34,731 bases of DNA, from assembly GCA_049999725.1 (NCBI GenBank), contig JBNGIS010007156.1, forward strand, positions 1-34,731, written 5' to 3'. The stretch comes from Haplomitrium mnioides. Lineage: Eukaryota > Marchantiophyta > Haplomitriopsida > Calobryales. Position numbers and translations under genes: made by a program. How positions within the stretch are numbered: position 1 is the stretch's first letter; every line of letters begins with the position of its first letter. A model generated the notes under the pieces. The model searched no databases. It was not told the DNA's origin and saw only the letters and a list, made by a program, of their open reading frames with translations. Positions 12,144 to 22,231 of the stretch are shown here, piece by piece.

Positions 12144-14236
12144 GTTAAGGTTGGGAGGCTTGTTGAAATACCAACCTAGTTACGTGTATAGCTAGTTCGG
12201 TTGCTTTAAGGTTGGGAGGTGCGGTTGCATTAAGGTTGGAAGGCTTGTTGAAATACCAAGCTCTAGAAATGTAGAGCTCGTTGTTGTAAGGTTGGTTTCA
12301 ACAAGCTCTAGAAATGTAGAGCTGGTTGCTGTAATGATGGTTTCAACAAGCTCGTGAGTGAAGAAGTCGTTAAGGTTGGGAGGCTTGTTGAAATACCCAG
12401 CTCCATATATATAGAATTTTTTCGGTTGAGTTAAGGTTCGAAGGGTTATGGAAAACCAATCTAGATACTTGTAGATTTTGTTCCGTTGCATTAAGGTTGG
12501 GAGGCTGGTTAAAATACCAATCGCGATAAGTGTAAACCTTCTACTGTGTGTTAAGGTTGGGAGGCTTGTTGAAATACTGACCTAGTTACGTGTATAACTG
12601 GTTCGATTGCTTTAAGATTGGGACGTGCGGTTGTATTAAGGTTGGAAGGCTTGTTGAAATACCAAGCTCTAGAAATGTAGAGCTTGTTGTTGTAAGGTTG
12701 GTTTCAACAAGCTCTAGAAATGTAGAGCTCGCTGGTGTAAGGTTGGTTTCAACAAGCTCGTGAGTGTAGAACTCGTTAAAATTGGGAGGCTTGTTGAAAT
12801 ACCCAGCTCCATACATATAAAACTTGTTCGGTTGAGTTAAGGTTGGGAGGCTTATTGAAATACCAATCTAGATTCTTGTAGAACCATTTCCGTTGCGTTA
12901 AGGTTGGGATGCTTGGTAAAATACCAATCTCGATAAGTGTAGAACTTGTTTGGTGTGTTAAAGTTGGGAGACTTGTTGAAATACCAACCTAGTTACGTGC
13001 ATAACTGGTTCGGTTGCTTAAGGTTGGGAGGTGCGATTGCATTAAGGTTGGAAGGCTTGTTGAAATACCAAGCTCTAGAAATGTAGAGATCGTTGCTGTA
13101 AGGTTGGTTTCAACAAGCTCTAGAAATGTAGAGCTGGTTGCTATAAGGTTGGTTTCAACAAGCTCGTGAGTGTAGAACTCGTTAAGGTTGGGAGGCTTGT
13201 TGAAATACTCAGCTCCATACACATTGAGCTTGTTCGGTTGAGTTAAGGTTGGGAGGCTTATTGAAATACCAATCTAGATACTTGTAGAACTTGTTCTGTT
13301 GCGTTAAGGTTGGGAGGCATGTTAAAACAACAATCTCAATAAGTGTAGAACTTGTTCGGTGTGTTTAGGTCGGGAAGCTTGTTGAAATACTGACCTTGTT
13401 ACGGGTATAACTGGTTCGGTTGCTTTACGGTTGGAAGGTGCCATTGCATTAAGGTTGGAAGGCTTGTTGAAATACCAAGCTCTAGAAATGTAGAGCTCGT
13501 TGTTGTAAGGTTGGGTTCAACAAGCTCTAGAAATGTACAGCTGGTTGTTGTAAGGTTGGTTTCAACACGCTCGTGAGTGTAGAACTCGTTAAGGTTGGGA
13601 GGCTTGTTGAAAGACCGAGCTCCATACATATAGAACTTGTTCGGTTGAGTTAACGTTGGGACGCTTATTGAAATACCAATCTAGATACTTGTAGAACTTG
13701 TTCCGTTGCGTTAAGGTTGGGTGGCTTGTTAAAATACCAATCTCGATAAGTGTAGAACTTGTTCGGTGTGTAAAGGTTAGAAGGCTTGTTGAAATACCAA
13801 CTTGCTTACGTGTATAAATGGTTCGGATGCTTTAAGGTTGGGAGGTGCGGTTGCATTAAGTTTGGAAGGATTGTTGAAATACCAAGCTCTAGAAATGTAG
13901 AGCTTGTAAGGTTGGTTTCAACAAGCTCTAGAAATGTAGAGCTGGTTGCTGTAAGGTTGGTTACAACAAGCTTGTGAGTGTAGCGCTCGCTAAGGTTGGG
14001 AGGCTTGTTGAAATACCCAGCTCCATACACATAGAACTTGTTTTGTTGAGTAAAGGTTGGGAGGCTTATTGAAATACCAATCTAGATACTTGTAGAACTT
14101 GTACCATTGCGGTAAGGTTGGGAGGCTTGCTGAAATACCCATCTCGATAAGTGTAGAACTTGTTCGGTGTGTTAAGGTTGGGAGGCTTGCTGAAATACCA
14201 ACCTGGTTACGTGTATATTTGGTTTGGTTGCTTTAA

Positions 14237-14270
14237 GGTTGGGAGGTGCGGTTGCATTAAGGTTGGAAGG
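14237..14270 (+). repeat. GG-run cluster in A'-B with G-quadruplex potential
   Basis: The + strand has GGTTGGGAGGTGCGG at 14237-14251, four GG runs in 15 bases, followed by GGTTGGAAGG at 14261-14270. A two-tetrad quadruplex is conceivable. The cluster recurs once per unit. Formation in the cell is not shown. Confidence 0.5.
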
Positions 14271-14285
14271 CTTGTTGAAATACCA

Positions 14286-14305
14286 AGCTCTAGAAATGTA
14301 GAGCT
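14286..14305. repeat. Hairpin in segment B, 7-bp stem
   Basis: AGCTCTA (14286-14292) and TAGAGCT (14299-14305) flank the same six-base loop GAAATG as in segment C, 45 bp upstream of it. Several units carry AGCTCAAG instead, which removes one pair (near 2540, 3351, 4980 and 11563). Confidence 0.85.
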
Positions 14306-14325
14306 CGTTGTTGTAAGGTTGGTTT

Positions 14326-14355
14326 CAACAAGCTCTAGAAATGTAGAGCTGGTTG
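14326..14355. repeat. Hairpin in segment C, 7-bp plus 4-bp stem
   Basis: Arms AGCTCTA (14331-14337) and TAGAGCT (14344-14350) are perfect reverse complements around the loop GAAATG. Outside one A/G mismatch, CAAC (14326-14329) pairs with GTTG (14352-14355). Eleven of twelve positions therefore pair. The structure recurs in most units with this C segment. Confidence 0.85.
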
Positions 14356-14757
14356 CTGTAAGGTTGGTTTCAACAAGCTTGTGAGCGTAGAACTCGTTAA
14401 AATTTGGAGGCTTGTTGAAATACCCAGCTCCATACATATAGAACTTGTTCGGTTGCGTTAAGGTTGGGAGGCTTATTGAAATACTAATCTAGATACTTGT
14501 AGAACTTGTTCTGTTGCGTTAAGGTTGGGAGGCTTGTTAAAATACCAATGTCGATAAGTGTAGAAGTTGTTCGGTGTGATAAAGTTGGGAGGCTTGTTGA
14601 AATACCAACCTAGTTACGTGTATAACTGGTTCGGTTGCTTTAAGGTTGGAAGGTGTCGTTGCATTAAGGTTGGAAGGCTTGTTGAAATACCAAGCTCTAT
14701 AAATGTACACCTCGTTGTTGTAAGGTTGGTTTCAACAAGCTCTAGAAATGTAGAGCT

Positions 14758-14767
14758 NNNNNNNNNN
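14758..14767. other. Assembly gap, 10 N, flanks overlap by 21 bp
   Basis: The 21-base hairpin core that starts AAGCTCTAG and ends TAGAGCT occurs on both sides of the N run. The enclosing unit (14578-15015) is 438 bp, and removal of 10 N plus 21 duplicated bases returns exactly 407. The join is best read as unmerged contig ends. A real extra partial segment C cannot be excluded. Confidence 0.85.
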
Positions 14768-15015
14768 AAGCTCTAGAAATGTAGAGCTGGTTGCTGTAAG
14801 GTTGGTTTCAACAAGCTCGTGAATGTAGAACTCGTCAAGGTTGGGAGGCTTGTTGAAATACTTAGCTCCATACATATAGAACTTGTTTGGTTGACTTAAG
14901 GTTGGGAGGCTTATTTAAATACCAATCTAGATACTTGTAGAACTTGTTCCGTTGCGTTAATGTTGGGAGGCTTGTTAAAATACCAATCTCGATAAGTGTA
15001 GACCTTGTTCGGTGT

Positions 15016-15361
15016 GTTAAGGTTGGAAGGCTTGGTAAAATACCAACCTAGTTATGTGTATAACTGGTTCTGTTGCTTTCAAGCTGGGAGGTGCGGTTGC
15101 ATTAGGGTTGGAAAGCTTGTTGAAATACCAATCTCTAGAAAAGTAGAGCTCGTTGTTGTAAGGTTGGTTTAAACAAGCTCTAGAAATGTCAAGCTCGTTG
15201 CTGTAAGGTTGGTTTCAACAAGTTCGTGAGTGTACAACTCGTTAAGATTGGGAGGCTTGTTGAAATACCAGCTTCAGACATATAGAACTTGTTCGGTTGA
15301 GTTAGGGTTGGGAGGCGTATTGAAATACCAATCTAGATACTTGTAGAACTTGTTCCGTTGC
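15016..15361 (+). repeat. 346-bp deletion unit, last monomer missing
   Basis: After segment F the sequence at 15362 starts like G (GGCTTGTTAAAATACC) but continues as A (AACCTAGTTACG). One 60-bp monomer was lost by exchange between G and the next A. A further one-base deletion in E, near 15270, accounts for 346 in place of 347. The next unit again measures 407 bp. Confidence 0.87.
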
Positions 15362-18039
15362 GTTAAGGTTGGGAGGCTTGTTAAAATACCAACCTAGTTA
15401 CGAGTATAATTGGTTCGGTTGCTTTAAGGTTGGGAGGTGCGGTTCCATTAAGGTTGGAAGGCTTGTTAAAATAACATGCTCTAGAAATGTAGAGCTCGTT
15501 GTTGTAAGGTTGGTTTCAACAAGCTCTAAACATGTAGAGCTCGTTGCTGTAAGGTTGGTTTCAAAAAGCTTGTGAGTGTAGAACTCGTTAAGGTTGGGAG
15601 GCTTGTTGAAATACCCACCTCCATACATATAGAACTTGTTCGGTTGAGTTAAGGTTGGGAGGCTTATTGAAATACCAATCTAGATACTTGTAGAACTTGT
15701 TCCGTTGCGTTAAGGTTGGGAGGCTTGGTAAAATACCAATCTCGATAAGTGAAGAACTTGTTCGGTGTGTTAAGGTTGTGAGGCTTGTTGAAATACCAAT
15801 CTAGTTACGTGTATAACTCGTTCGGTTGCTTTAAGGTTGGGAGGTGCGGTTGCATTAAGGTTGGAAGGCATGTTGAAATACCAAGCTCTAGAAATGTAGA
15901 GCTAGTTGTTGAAAGGTTGGTTTCAACAAGCTTTAGAAATGTAGAGCTGGTTGCTGTAAGGTTGGTTCCAACAAGCTCGTGAGTGTAGAACTCGTTAATT
16001 TTGGGAGGCTTGTTGAAATACCCAGCTACATACATATAGAACTTGTTCGGTTGAGTTAAGGTTGGGAGGCTTATTGAATTACCAATCTAGATACTTGTAG
16101 AACTTGTTCCGTTGCGTTAAGGTTGGGAGGCTGGTTAAAACACCAATCTCCATAAGTGTAGAACTTGTTCGGTGTGTTAAGGTTGGGAGGCTTGTTGAAA
16201 TACCAACCTAGTTACGTGTATAACTGGTTCAGTTGCTTCAAGGTTGGGAGGTGCGGTTGCATTAAGGTTGGAAGGCTTGTTGAAATACCAAGCTCTAGAA
16301 ATGTAGACCTCGTTGTTGTAAGGTTGGTTTCAACAAGCTATAGAAACTTAGAGCTCGTTGCTGTATGGTTTGTTTCAACAAGCTCATGAGTGTAGAACTC
16401 CTACACTCGTTAAGGTTGGGAGGCTTGTTGAAATACCCAGCTCCATACATATAGAACTTGTTCGGTTGAGTGAAGGTTGGGAGGCTTATTGAAATACCAA
16501 TCTAGATACTTGTAGAACTTGTTCCGTTGCGTTAAGGTTGGGAGGCTTGTTAAAATACCAATCTCAATAAGTGTAGAACTTGTTCGGTGTGTTAAGGTTG
16601 GGAGGCTTGTTGAAATACCAACCTTGTTACATGTATAACTGGTTCGGTTGCTTTCAAGTTGGGAGGTGCGGTTGCATTAAGGTTGGAAGGCTTGGTTAAA
16701 TACCAAGCTCTAGAAATGTAGAGCTCGTTGTTGTAAGGTTGGTTTCAACAAGCTCTAGAAATGTAGAGCTCGTTGATGTAAGGTTGTATTCAACAAGCTC
16801 GTGAGTGTAGAACTCGTTAAGGTTGGGAGCCTTGTTGAAATACCCAGCTCCATAGATATAGAACTTGTTCGGTTGAGTTTAGGTTGGGAGGCTTATTGAA
16901 ATACCAATCTAGATTCTTGTAGAACTTGTTCCGTTGCGTTAAGGTTGGGAGGCTGGTTAAAATACCAATCTCGGTAAGTGTAGAACTTGTTCGGTGTGTT
17001 GAGGTTAGGAGGCTTGTTGAAATACCAACCTAGTTACGTGTATAACTAGTTCGGTTGCTTTATGGTTGGGAGGTGCGGTTGCATTTAGGTTGGAAGGCTT
17101 GTTGAAATACCAAGCTATGAAAATATAGAGATCGTTGCTGTAAGGTTGGTTTCAACAAGCTCTAGAAATGTAGAGCTGGTTCGGTTGAGTTACTAAGCTC
17201 GATACGTGTAGAACTAGTTTGGTTGAGTTTAGGTTGGGAGGCTCATTGAAATACCAATCTAGATACCTATAGAACTTTTTCGGTTGCGTTAAGGAAGGGA
17301 GGCTTGTTGAAATACCAATCTCGATACGTGTAAAACTCGTTCGGTTGTGTTAAGGTTGGGAGGTTTCGTTGCACTTAGGTTGGAGGGCTTGATGAAATAC
17401 CAAGTTGGATACATGTAGAACTCGTTTGGTTGCAGTAAGGTTGGGAGGCTTGTTAAAATTCGAAGCTCAATATGTGTAGAACTCGTTCGGTTGAGCTATT
17501 GTTGGGAGACTTATTGAAATACCAATCTTGATACTTATAGAACTTGTTGGGTTGCATTAAGGTTGGGAGGCTTGTTAAAATACCAATCTTGATACATGTA
17601 GAACTTGTTTGATTGTGTTAAGGTTTGGAGGCTTGGTATTTTGTGTAGAACTCGTTAGATTGAGTTAAGTTTGGGAGGCTTATTCAAATACCAATCTAGA
17701 TACCTCTAGAACTTGTTTGGTTGCATTAGGGTTGGGAGACTTGTTGAAATACCAAACTCATTACATGTAGAACTCATTCGGTTGCATTGCGGTTGGGAGG
17801 TTTTGTTGCATAAAGGTCTGGAGGCTTGTTCAAATACCAAGCTCAATGCATGTAGAACTCGTTCGGTTGCATGAATGTTGGGAGGCTTGTTGAAATACCA
17901 ACCTCGATACTAGTAGAATTTTTTAGGTTGCGGCAAGGTTGGTAGCCTTTTTGAAATACCAAGCTCGATATGTGTATAACTTGTTTGGTTGCACTGAGGT
18001 TGGGAGGCTTGTTGAAATACCAATCTCGATACGTGTGGA

Positions 18040-18055
18040 ACTCAATCGATTGAGT
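18040..18055. repeat. 16-bp perfect palindrome
   Basis: ACTCAATCGATTGAGT is a perfect palindrome at a monomer junction. It is marker sequence of the long-range block, and related 18-bp forms occur in copies II and III. Confidence 0.9.
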
Positions 18056-18313
18056 CAAAGGATTGAGTAAGGTTGGGAGGCTTTTTGAAATGCCAATCTA
18101 GATACCTGTAGAACTTGGTCGATTGCGTTTAGGTTTGGAGGCTTGTTGAAATACCAATATCGATATATGTAGAGCTTGTTCGGTCGTAGTAGAACTCGTT
18201 TGGTTGCATTAAGGTTGGGAGGTTCAGTTACGTTAAGGTTGAGAGGCTTGTTGACATACCAAGCTTGATCTCTGTAGAACTTGTTCAATTGAGTTAAGAT
18301 TGAGAGGCTTATT

Positions 18314-18337
18314 GATTGGTATTGTTGATTACCAATC
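18314..18337. repeat. Small inverted duplication, 8-bp arms
   Basis: GATTGGTA (18314-18321) and TACCAATC (18330-18337) flank an eight-base spacer. TACCAATC is the ordinary monomer sequence, and the left arm is an extra reversed copy inserted before it. Confidence 0.85.
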
Positions 18338-18469
18338 CAGATACTTGTAGAACTTTTTGGTTGCGTTAAGGTTGGTAGGCTTATTGAAACACCAAGCTTG
18401 ATACATGCAAAACTCGTTCGGTTGAGTTAAGGTTGGGAGGCTTGTTGAAATACCAAGCCCTATACGTGT

Positions 18470-18492
18470 AAGTTAAGTTAAGTTAAGTTAAG
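18470..18492 (+). repeat. AGTTA microsatellite, four copies
   Basis: Four perfect copies of AGTTA (18471-18490) plus AG replace the usual end of the GTAGAAC box. The motif could have grown from the GAGTTAAG found at many monomer starts. Confidence 0.9.
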
Positions 18493-18875
18493 CCCTTGTT
18501 TGGTTAAGTTAATGTTGGCGGGCTTGTTGAAATACCAAGCTCGATACGTATAGAACTTGTTCAAGTGCATTAAGGTTATGATGCTTGTTGAAATACCAAT
18601 CTCGATACCATTGGAACTCGTTCGGTTGCGTTTAGGTTGGGAGGTTTGGATGCATTAAGGTTGGGAGGCTTGTTGAGATACCAAGCTTGATACGTGTGGA
18701 ACTCGTTAGGTTGCATGAAGGTTGGGATGCTTGTTGAAATTAAATTCTTCATACCTGTAGAACTCGGTCGGTTGTGTTAAGGTTAGGAGGTTTGCTTGTA
18801 TAAAGGTTGGGAGGCTTGTTCAAATACCAAGCTCGATACGTGTAGAACTCGTTTGGTCGCGTTAAGGTTGGGAGG

Positions 18876-18960
18876 CTTGTTGAAATACCTAGTTGGATAC
18901 TTGTAGACTTTAGGTTGCTTGTTGAAATACCTAGATTGATACTTGTAGACTTTAGGTTAC
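18876..18960 (+). repeat. Tandem duplication, 42-bp period
   Basis: Two copies run from CTTGTTGAAATACCTAG to CTTGTAGACTTTAGGTT and are nearly identical. The shortened end (GACTTTAGGTT) is unlike other monomers. Confidence 0.85.
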
Positions 18961-19612
18961 GTTGAAGTTTTAGAGGCTTGTTAAAATGCCAAGTCCTATA
19001 CGAGTAGAACTAGTTTGGTTGTATTAAGGTTCGGAGCCTTGTTTAAACATCAAGCTAGATAGGTGTAGAACTCGTTTGTTGGCGTTAAGGTTGGGAGGCT
19101 TGTTGAAATACCAAGCTCTATAAGTGTAGAACTTGTTTTGTTGTGTAAAGGTTGGGAGGCTATTTGAATACCAAGCTCAATACGTGTAGGACTCGTTCGA
19201 TTGCGTTCAGGTTGGGAGGCTGTTGAAATACCAATCTCCATACGGGTAGAACTTGTTTAGTTGTGTCAAGGTTGGGAGGTTCCGTTGTACTAAGGTTGGA
19301 AGGCTTGTTCAAGTACCAAGCTCAATACGTGTAGAACTCGTTCGGTTACGTTAAGGTTGGGAGGCTTGTTGAAATACCAAGTTGGATACGTGTAGAACTT
19401 GTTTGGTTGAGTTAATGTTCGGAGGCTCTTTGAAATACCAATCTAGATTCATGTGGAACTTGTTTGGTTGTGTTAAGGTTGGGAGGCTTGTTAAAATACT
19501 AATCTCGATACTTTTTGAACTTGTCTAGTTGTGTTGAGGTTGGGAGGTTCTATTGCATTAAGGTTGGAAGGCTTGTTGAACTAGCAAGCTCTATACATGT
19601 AGAACTCGTTCA

Positions 19613-19732
19613 GTTGCGTTAAGGTTGGGAGGTTTGGTTGCATTAAGGTTGGAAGGCTTGTTGAAATACCAAGTTGCGTTAAGGTTGGGAGGTTTGGTTG
19701 CATTAAAGTTGGAAGGCTTGTTGAAATACCAA
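19613..19732 (+). repeat. Tandem duplication, 60-bp period
   Basis: Copies at 19613-19672 and 19673-19732 match almost completely, with one A/G difference in TTAAGGTTGG within the overlap. The repeated piece joins an A'-like module to the first half of a monomer, so it is out of phase with normal monomers. Confidence 0.88.
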
Positions 19733-19852
19733 GGTCAATACGTGTAGAACTTGTTCGATTGAGATAAGTATGGGAGGCTTATTGAAATACCAATCTAGAT
19801 ACTTGTAGAACTTGTTCGGTTGCGTAAAGGTTGGGAGGCTTGCTACAATACC

Positions 19853-19922
19853 ACTTTTTTTCTATGTAGAACTTGTTTAGTTGGATTACTTTTTTTCTGT
19901 GTAGAACTCGTTTAGTTGGATT
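19853..19922 (+). repeat. Tandem duplication, 35-bp period, T-rich
   Basis: Two copies, each starting ACTTTTTTTCT and ending TTTAGTTGGATT, replace the normal GATACGTG box with a run of T. Related boxes with CTTTTTACGTGTAG occur at 23042 and 27442. Confidence 0.85.
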
Positions 19923-20704
19923 AAGGTTGGGAGGCTTAATGCTTTGTGTAGAACTCCTTTGTTTGAGTTATGGTTGGGAGGCTTATTGAAATACCAATCT
20001 AGATCCCTTTAGAACTTATTCGGTTGCATTCACGTTAATAGGCTTGTTGAAATTCCAATCTCGATACGTATAAAACTCATTCGGTTGTGTCTATTGGGAG
20101 GTTTGTTTGCATTAAGGTTGGAAGGATTGTTGAAATATCAAACTCGATATGTGTAGAACTCTTTCAGTTGCGTTAAGGTTGGGAGGCTTGTTGAAATACC
20201 AGGCCTGATACGTGTAGAACTAGTTGGGTTGAGTTAGGTTGGGAGGCTCATTGAAATACCAATCTAGATACCTCTAGAAATTGTTTGGTTATGTTAAGGT
20301 TGGGAGGCTTGTTGAAATACCAATCTCCATATGTGTAGAACTCGTTCGGTTGTGTTAAGGTTGGGAGGTTCCGTTGCACTAAGGGTAGAAGACTTGTTGA
20401 AATACCAAGCTGGATATGTGTAGAACTTGTTTGGTTGTGTTAAGGTTAGGAGGCTTGTTGAAATACCAAGCTTGGTACGTGTCAAACTCGTTCAGTTGAA
20501 TTATTCTTGAGAGACTTATTGTTATACCAATCTTGATACTTGTAGAACTTGTTGGGTTGCTTTAAGGTTTGGAGGCTTTGTAAAATACCAATCTTGATAC
20601 GTGTATAACTCGTTCGATTGTGTTAAGGGCTCGATATGTGTAGAATTTGTTCGGTTGCGTTAAGGTTGGGAGGCTTGTTGAAACACCAATCTCGATGCAT
20701 GTAG

Positions 20705-20722
20705 AACTCAATCGATTGAGTT
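20705..20722. repeat. 18-bp perfect palindrome
   Basis: AACTCAATCGATTGAGTT is perfectly self-complementary. It is the copy II version of the palindrome at 18040. Confidence 0.9.
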
Positions 20723-20976
20723 ATAGTTGGGAGGCTTAATGAAATGCCAATCTAGATACCTGTAGAACTTGGTCGATTGCGTTTAGGTTCGGAGGCTTGT
20801 TGAAATACCAATCTCGATACATGTAGAATTCGTTCGATTGCGGTAGAACTCATTCGATTGCGTTAAGGTTGGGAGGTTTGGTTGCGTTAAGGTTGGGAGG
20901 CTTGTTGACATACCAAGCTTGATATGTGTAGAACTCGTTCGGTTGAGCTAAGATTGAGAGGCTTATTGAATACCAA

Positions 20977-21008
20977 TCTACAAGTATACCAATCTAGATA
21001 CTTGTAGA
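20977..21008. repeat. Small inverted duplication, 11-bp arms
   Basis: TCTACAAGTAT (20977-20987) and ATACTTGTAGA (20998-21008) are perfect reverse complements around a ten-base spacer. The right arm is normal monomer sequence and the left arm is an inserted reversed copy. The place corresponds to the inverted duplication at 18314 in block copy I. Confidence 0.88.
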
Positions 21009-22231
21009 ACTTTGCGGTTGAGTTAAGGTTGGTAGGCTTATTGAAATACCAATCTTGATACATGGAGATCTGGTTCAATTGAGTTAAGGTCGGGAGGCTT
21101 GTTGAAATACCAAGACCTATATGTGTAGACTTTGTTCGGGTAAGTTAATGTTTGGAGGCTTGTTGAAATACCAAGCTTGATACATATAGAACTGGTTCAA
21201 GTGCATTAAGGTTGAGAGGCTTGTTGAAATACCAATCTCGATACGTGTAGAACTCGTTCGGTTCCATTCATGTTGGGAGGTTGGGTTGCATTAAGGTTGG
21301 AAGGCTTTTTGCAATATCAAGCTCAATATGTGCAGCACTCATTCGGTTGCGTTTAGGTTGGAAGGCTTTTTGAAATACCAGGCTTGATACGTGTAGAACT
21401 CGTTGAGGTGTATTAAGGTTGGGAGGCTTGTTGAAATACCAATCTCGATACCTCTAGAACTTGTTCGATTGCATTAAGGTTGGGAGGCTTGTTGAAATAA
21501 GAAGCTTGATTCTTGTAGAATTCGTTCGGTTAAGTTAAGGTTGGGAGGCTTGTCGAAACACCAAGCCCTATGCAAATAGAATTCATTTGGTTTCATTAAG
21601 GTTTGATTGCACTAAGGTTGGGAGGCTTGTTGAAATACCAAGCTCTGTAAGTGCAGAACTTCTTCGTTTGATTGCGTAAAGGTTGGGAGGCTTTTTGAAC
21701 TACCAAGCTCTACTCTATAGGTGTAGAACTCGTTTGGTTGTGTTAAGGTTAGGAGGCTTCTTCAAATATCAAGCTCAATATGTGTAGAACTTGTTTGGTT
21801 ACATTAAGGTTTGGAGGCTTGTTGAAATACCAATGTTGAAATACCAAGCTCTATATGTGTAGATCTCATTCGGTTGCGTTAAGGTTGGGAGGCTTGTTGA
21901 AATACCTAGCTCGATAGGTGTAGAACTCATTAGGTTGAGTTAAGGTTGGAAGGGTCATTGAAATAACAATCTAGGTACATATAGAACTTGCTCGGTTGCG
22001 TTAAGGTCGGGAGGCTTGTTGAAATACCAATCTCAACATGTGTAGAACTCGTTCAGTTGCATTAAGGTTGGGTGGTTTGATTGCATTAAGGTTGGAAGAC
22101 TTGTTGAAATACGAATCTTGATACGTGTAGAACTCGTTCGGTTAGCTCGATACGTATAGAACTAGTTTGGTTGAGTTAAGGTTGGGAGGCTTATTGAAAT
22201 ACCAATCTAGATTCTTGTAGAACTTGTTTGG

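Larger units (their letters stand above)
14171..14577 (+). repeat. Reference 407-bp HOR unit with eight segments
   Basis: This unit is intact and serves as reference. Segments are A 14171-14231 (61 bp), A' 14232-14255 (24), B 14256-14312 (57), C 14313-14357 (45), D 14358-14395 (38), E 14396-14456 (61), F 14457-14517 (61) and G 14518-14577 (60), totalling 407. A, E, F and G are full monomers. A' holds only the first part of a monomer. B lacks a few bases at the end. C and D start with GTAAGGTTGGTTTCAACAAG, so they lost the middle of the monomer and share that junction. The shared C/D junction suggests that one arose from the other after a single deletion. Segment borders are placed at the recurring TAAGG. 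Confidence 0.93.
1..17178. repeat. Satellite array with a 407-bp higher-order repeat
   Basis: The whole stretch consists of one satellite family. Counting from the GTTAAGG that follows the CGGTGT box, unit starts fall at 373, 780, 1201, 1608, 2015, 3643, 6926, 7333, 14171 and 14578, giving repeated spacings of 407 bp. About 40 units are present and the array runs off the left edge, so its full length is unknown. Each unit is built from complete and truncated versions of one 61-bp monomer. The + strand is rich in G and T, with few C. Such higher-order organisation is known from centromeric and other heterochromatic satellites, where unequal exchange homogenises units. Centromere identity is not shown by sequence alone. 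No gene interrupts the array. Confidence 0.96.
17630..19080 (+). repeat. Long-range block, copy I
   Basis: Recognisable markers occur in order: GGTATTTTGTGTAG (17635), GGTCTGGAGGCTTGTTCAAA (17814), ATACTAGTAGAATT (17906), CTCAATCGATTGAG (18041), GAACTTGGTCGATTGCG (18110), TTGACATACCAAGCTTGAT (18249), AAGCCCTATACGTG (18464), AATTAAATTCTTCATACC (18738) and TTAAACATCAAGC (19042). The same order is found in copies III and IV. Borders are approximate. Confidence 0.75.
20620..21230 (+). repeat. Long-range block, copy II (partial)
   Basis: This copy starts inside the block. It has CTCAATCGATTGAG (20707), GAACTTGGTCGATTGCG (20765), TTGACATACCAAGCTTGAT (20906), a CCAAGACCTATATG form (21107) and GTTCAAGTGCATTAAGG (21196). 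The upstream markers GGTCTGGAGG and ATACTAGTAG are missing, so its left part was lost or never copied. Confidence 0.7.

Noticed and set aside
362-16389. Recurring + strand open frame of about 74 codons, one per HOR unit, with a similar protein each time
   Set aside because: The frame opens at TTG, not ATG, and 407 is not a multiple of three, so frames do not join between units. Similarity follows from the repeat itself. The frame overlaps minus-strand frames of similar length, with no sign of splice sites, start context or domain.
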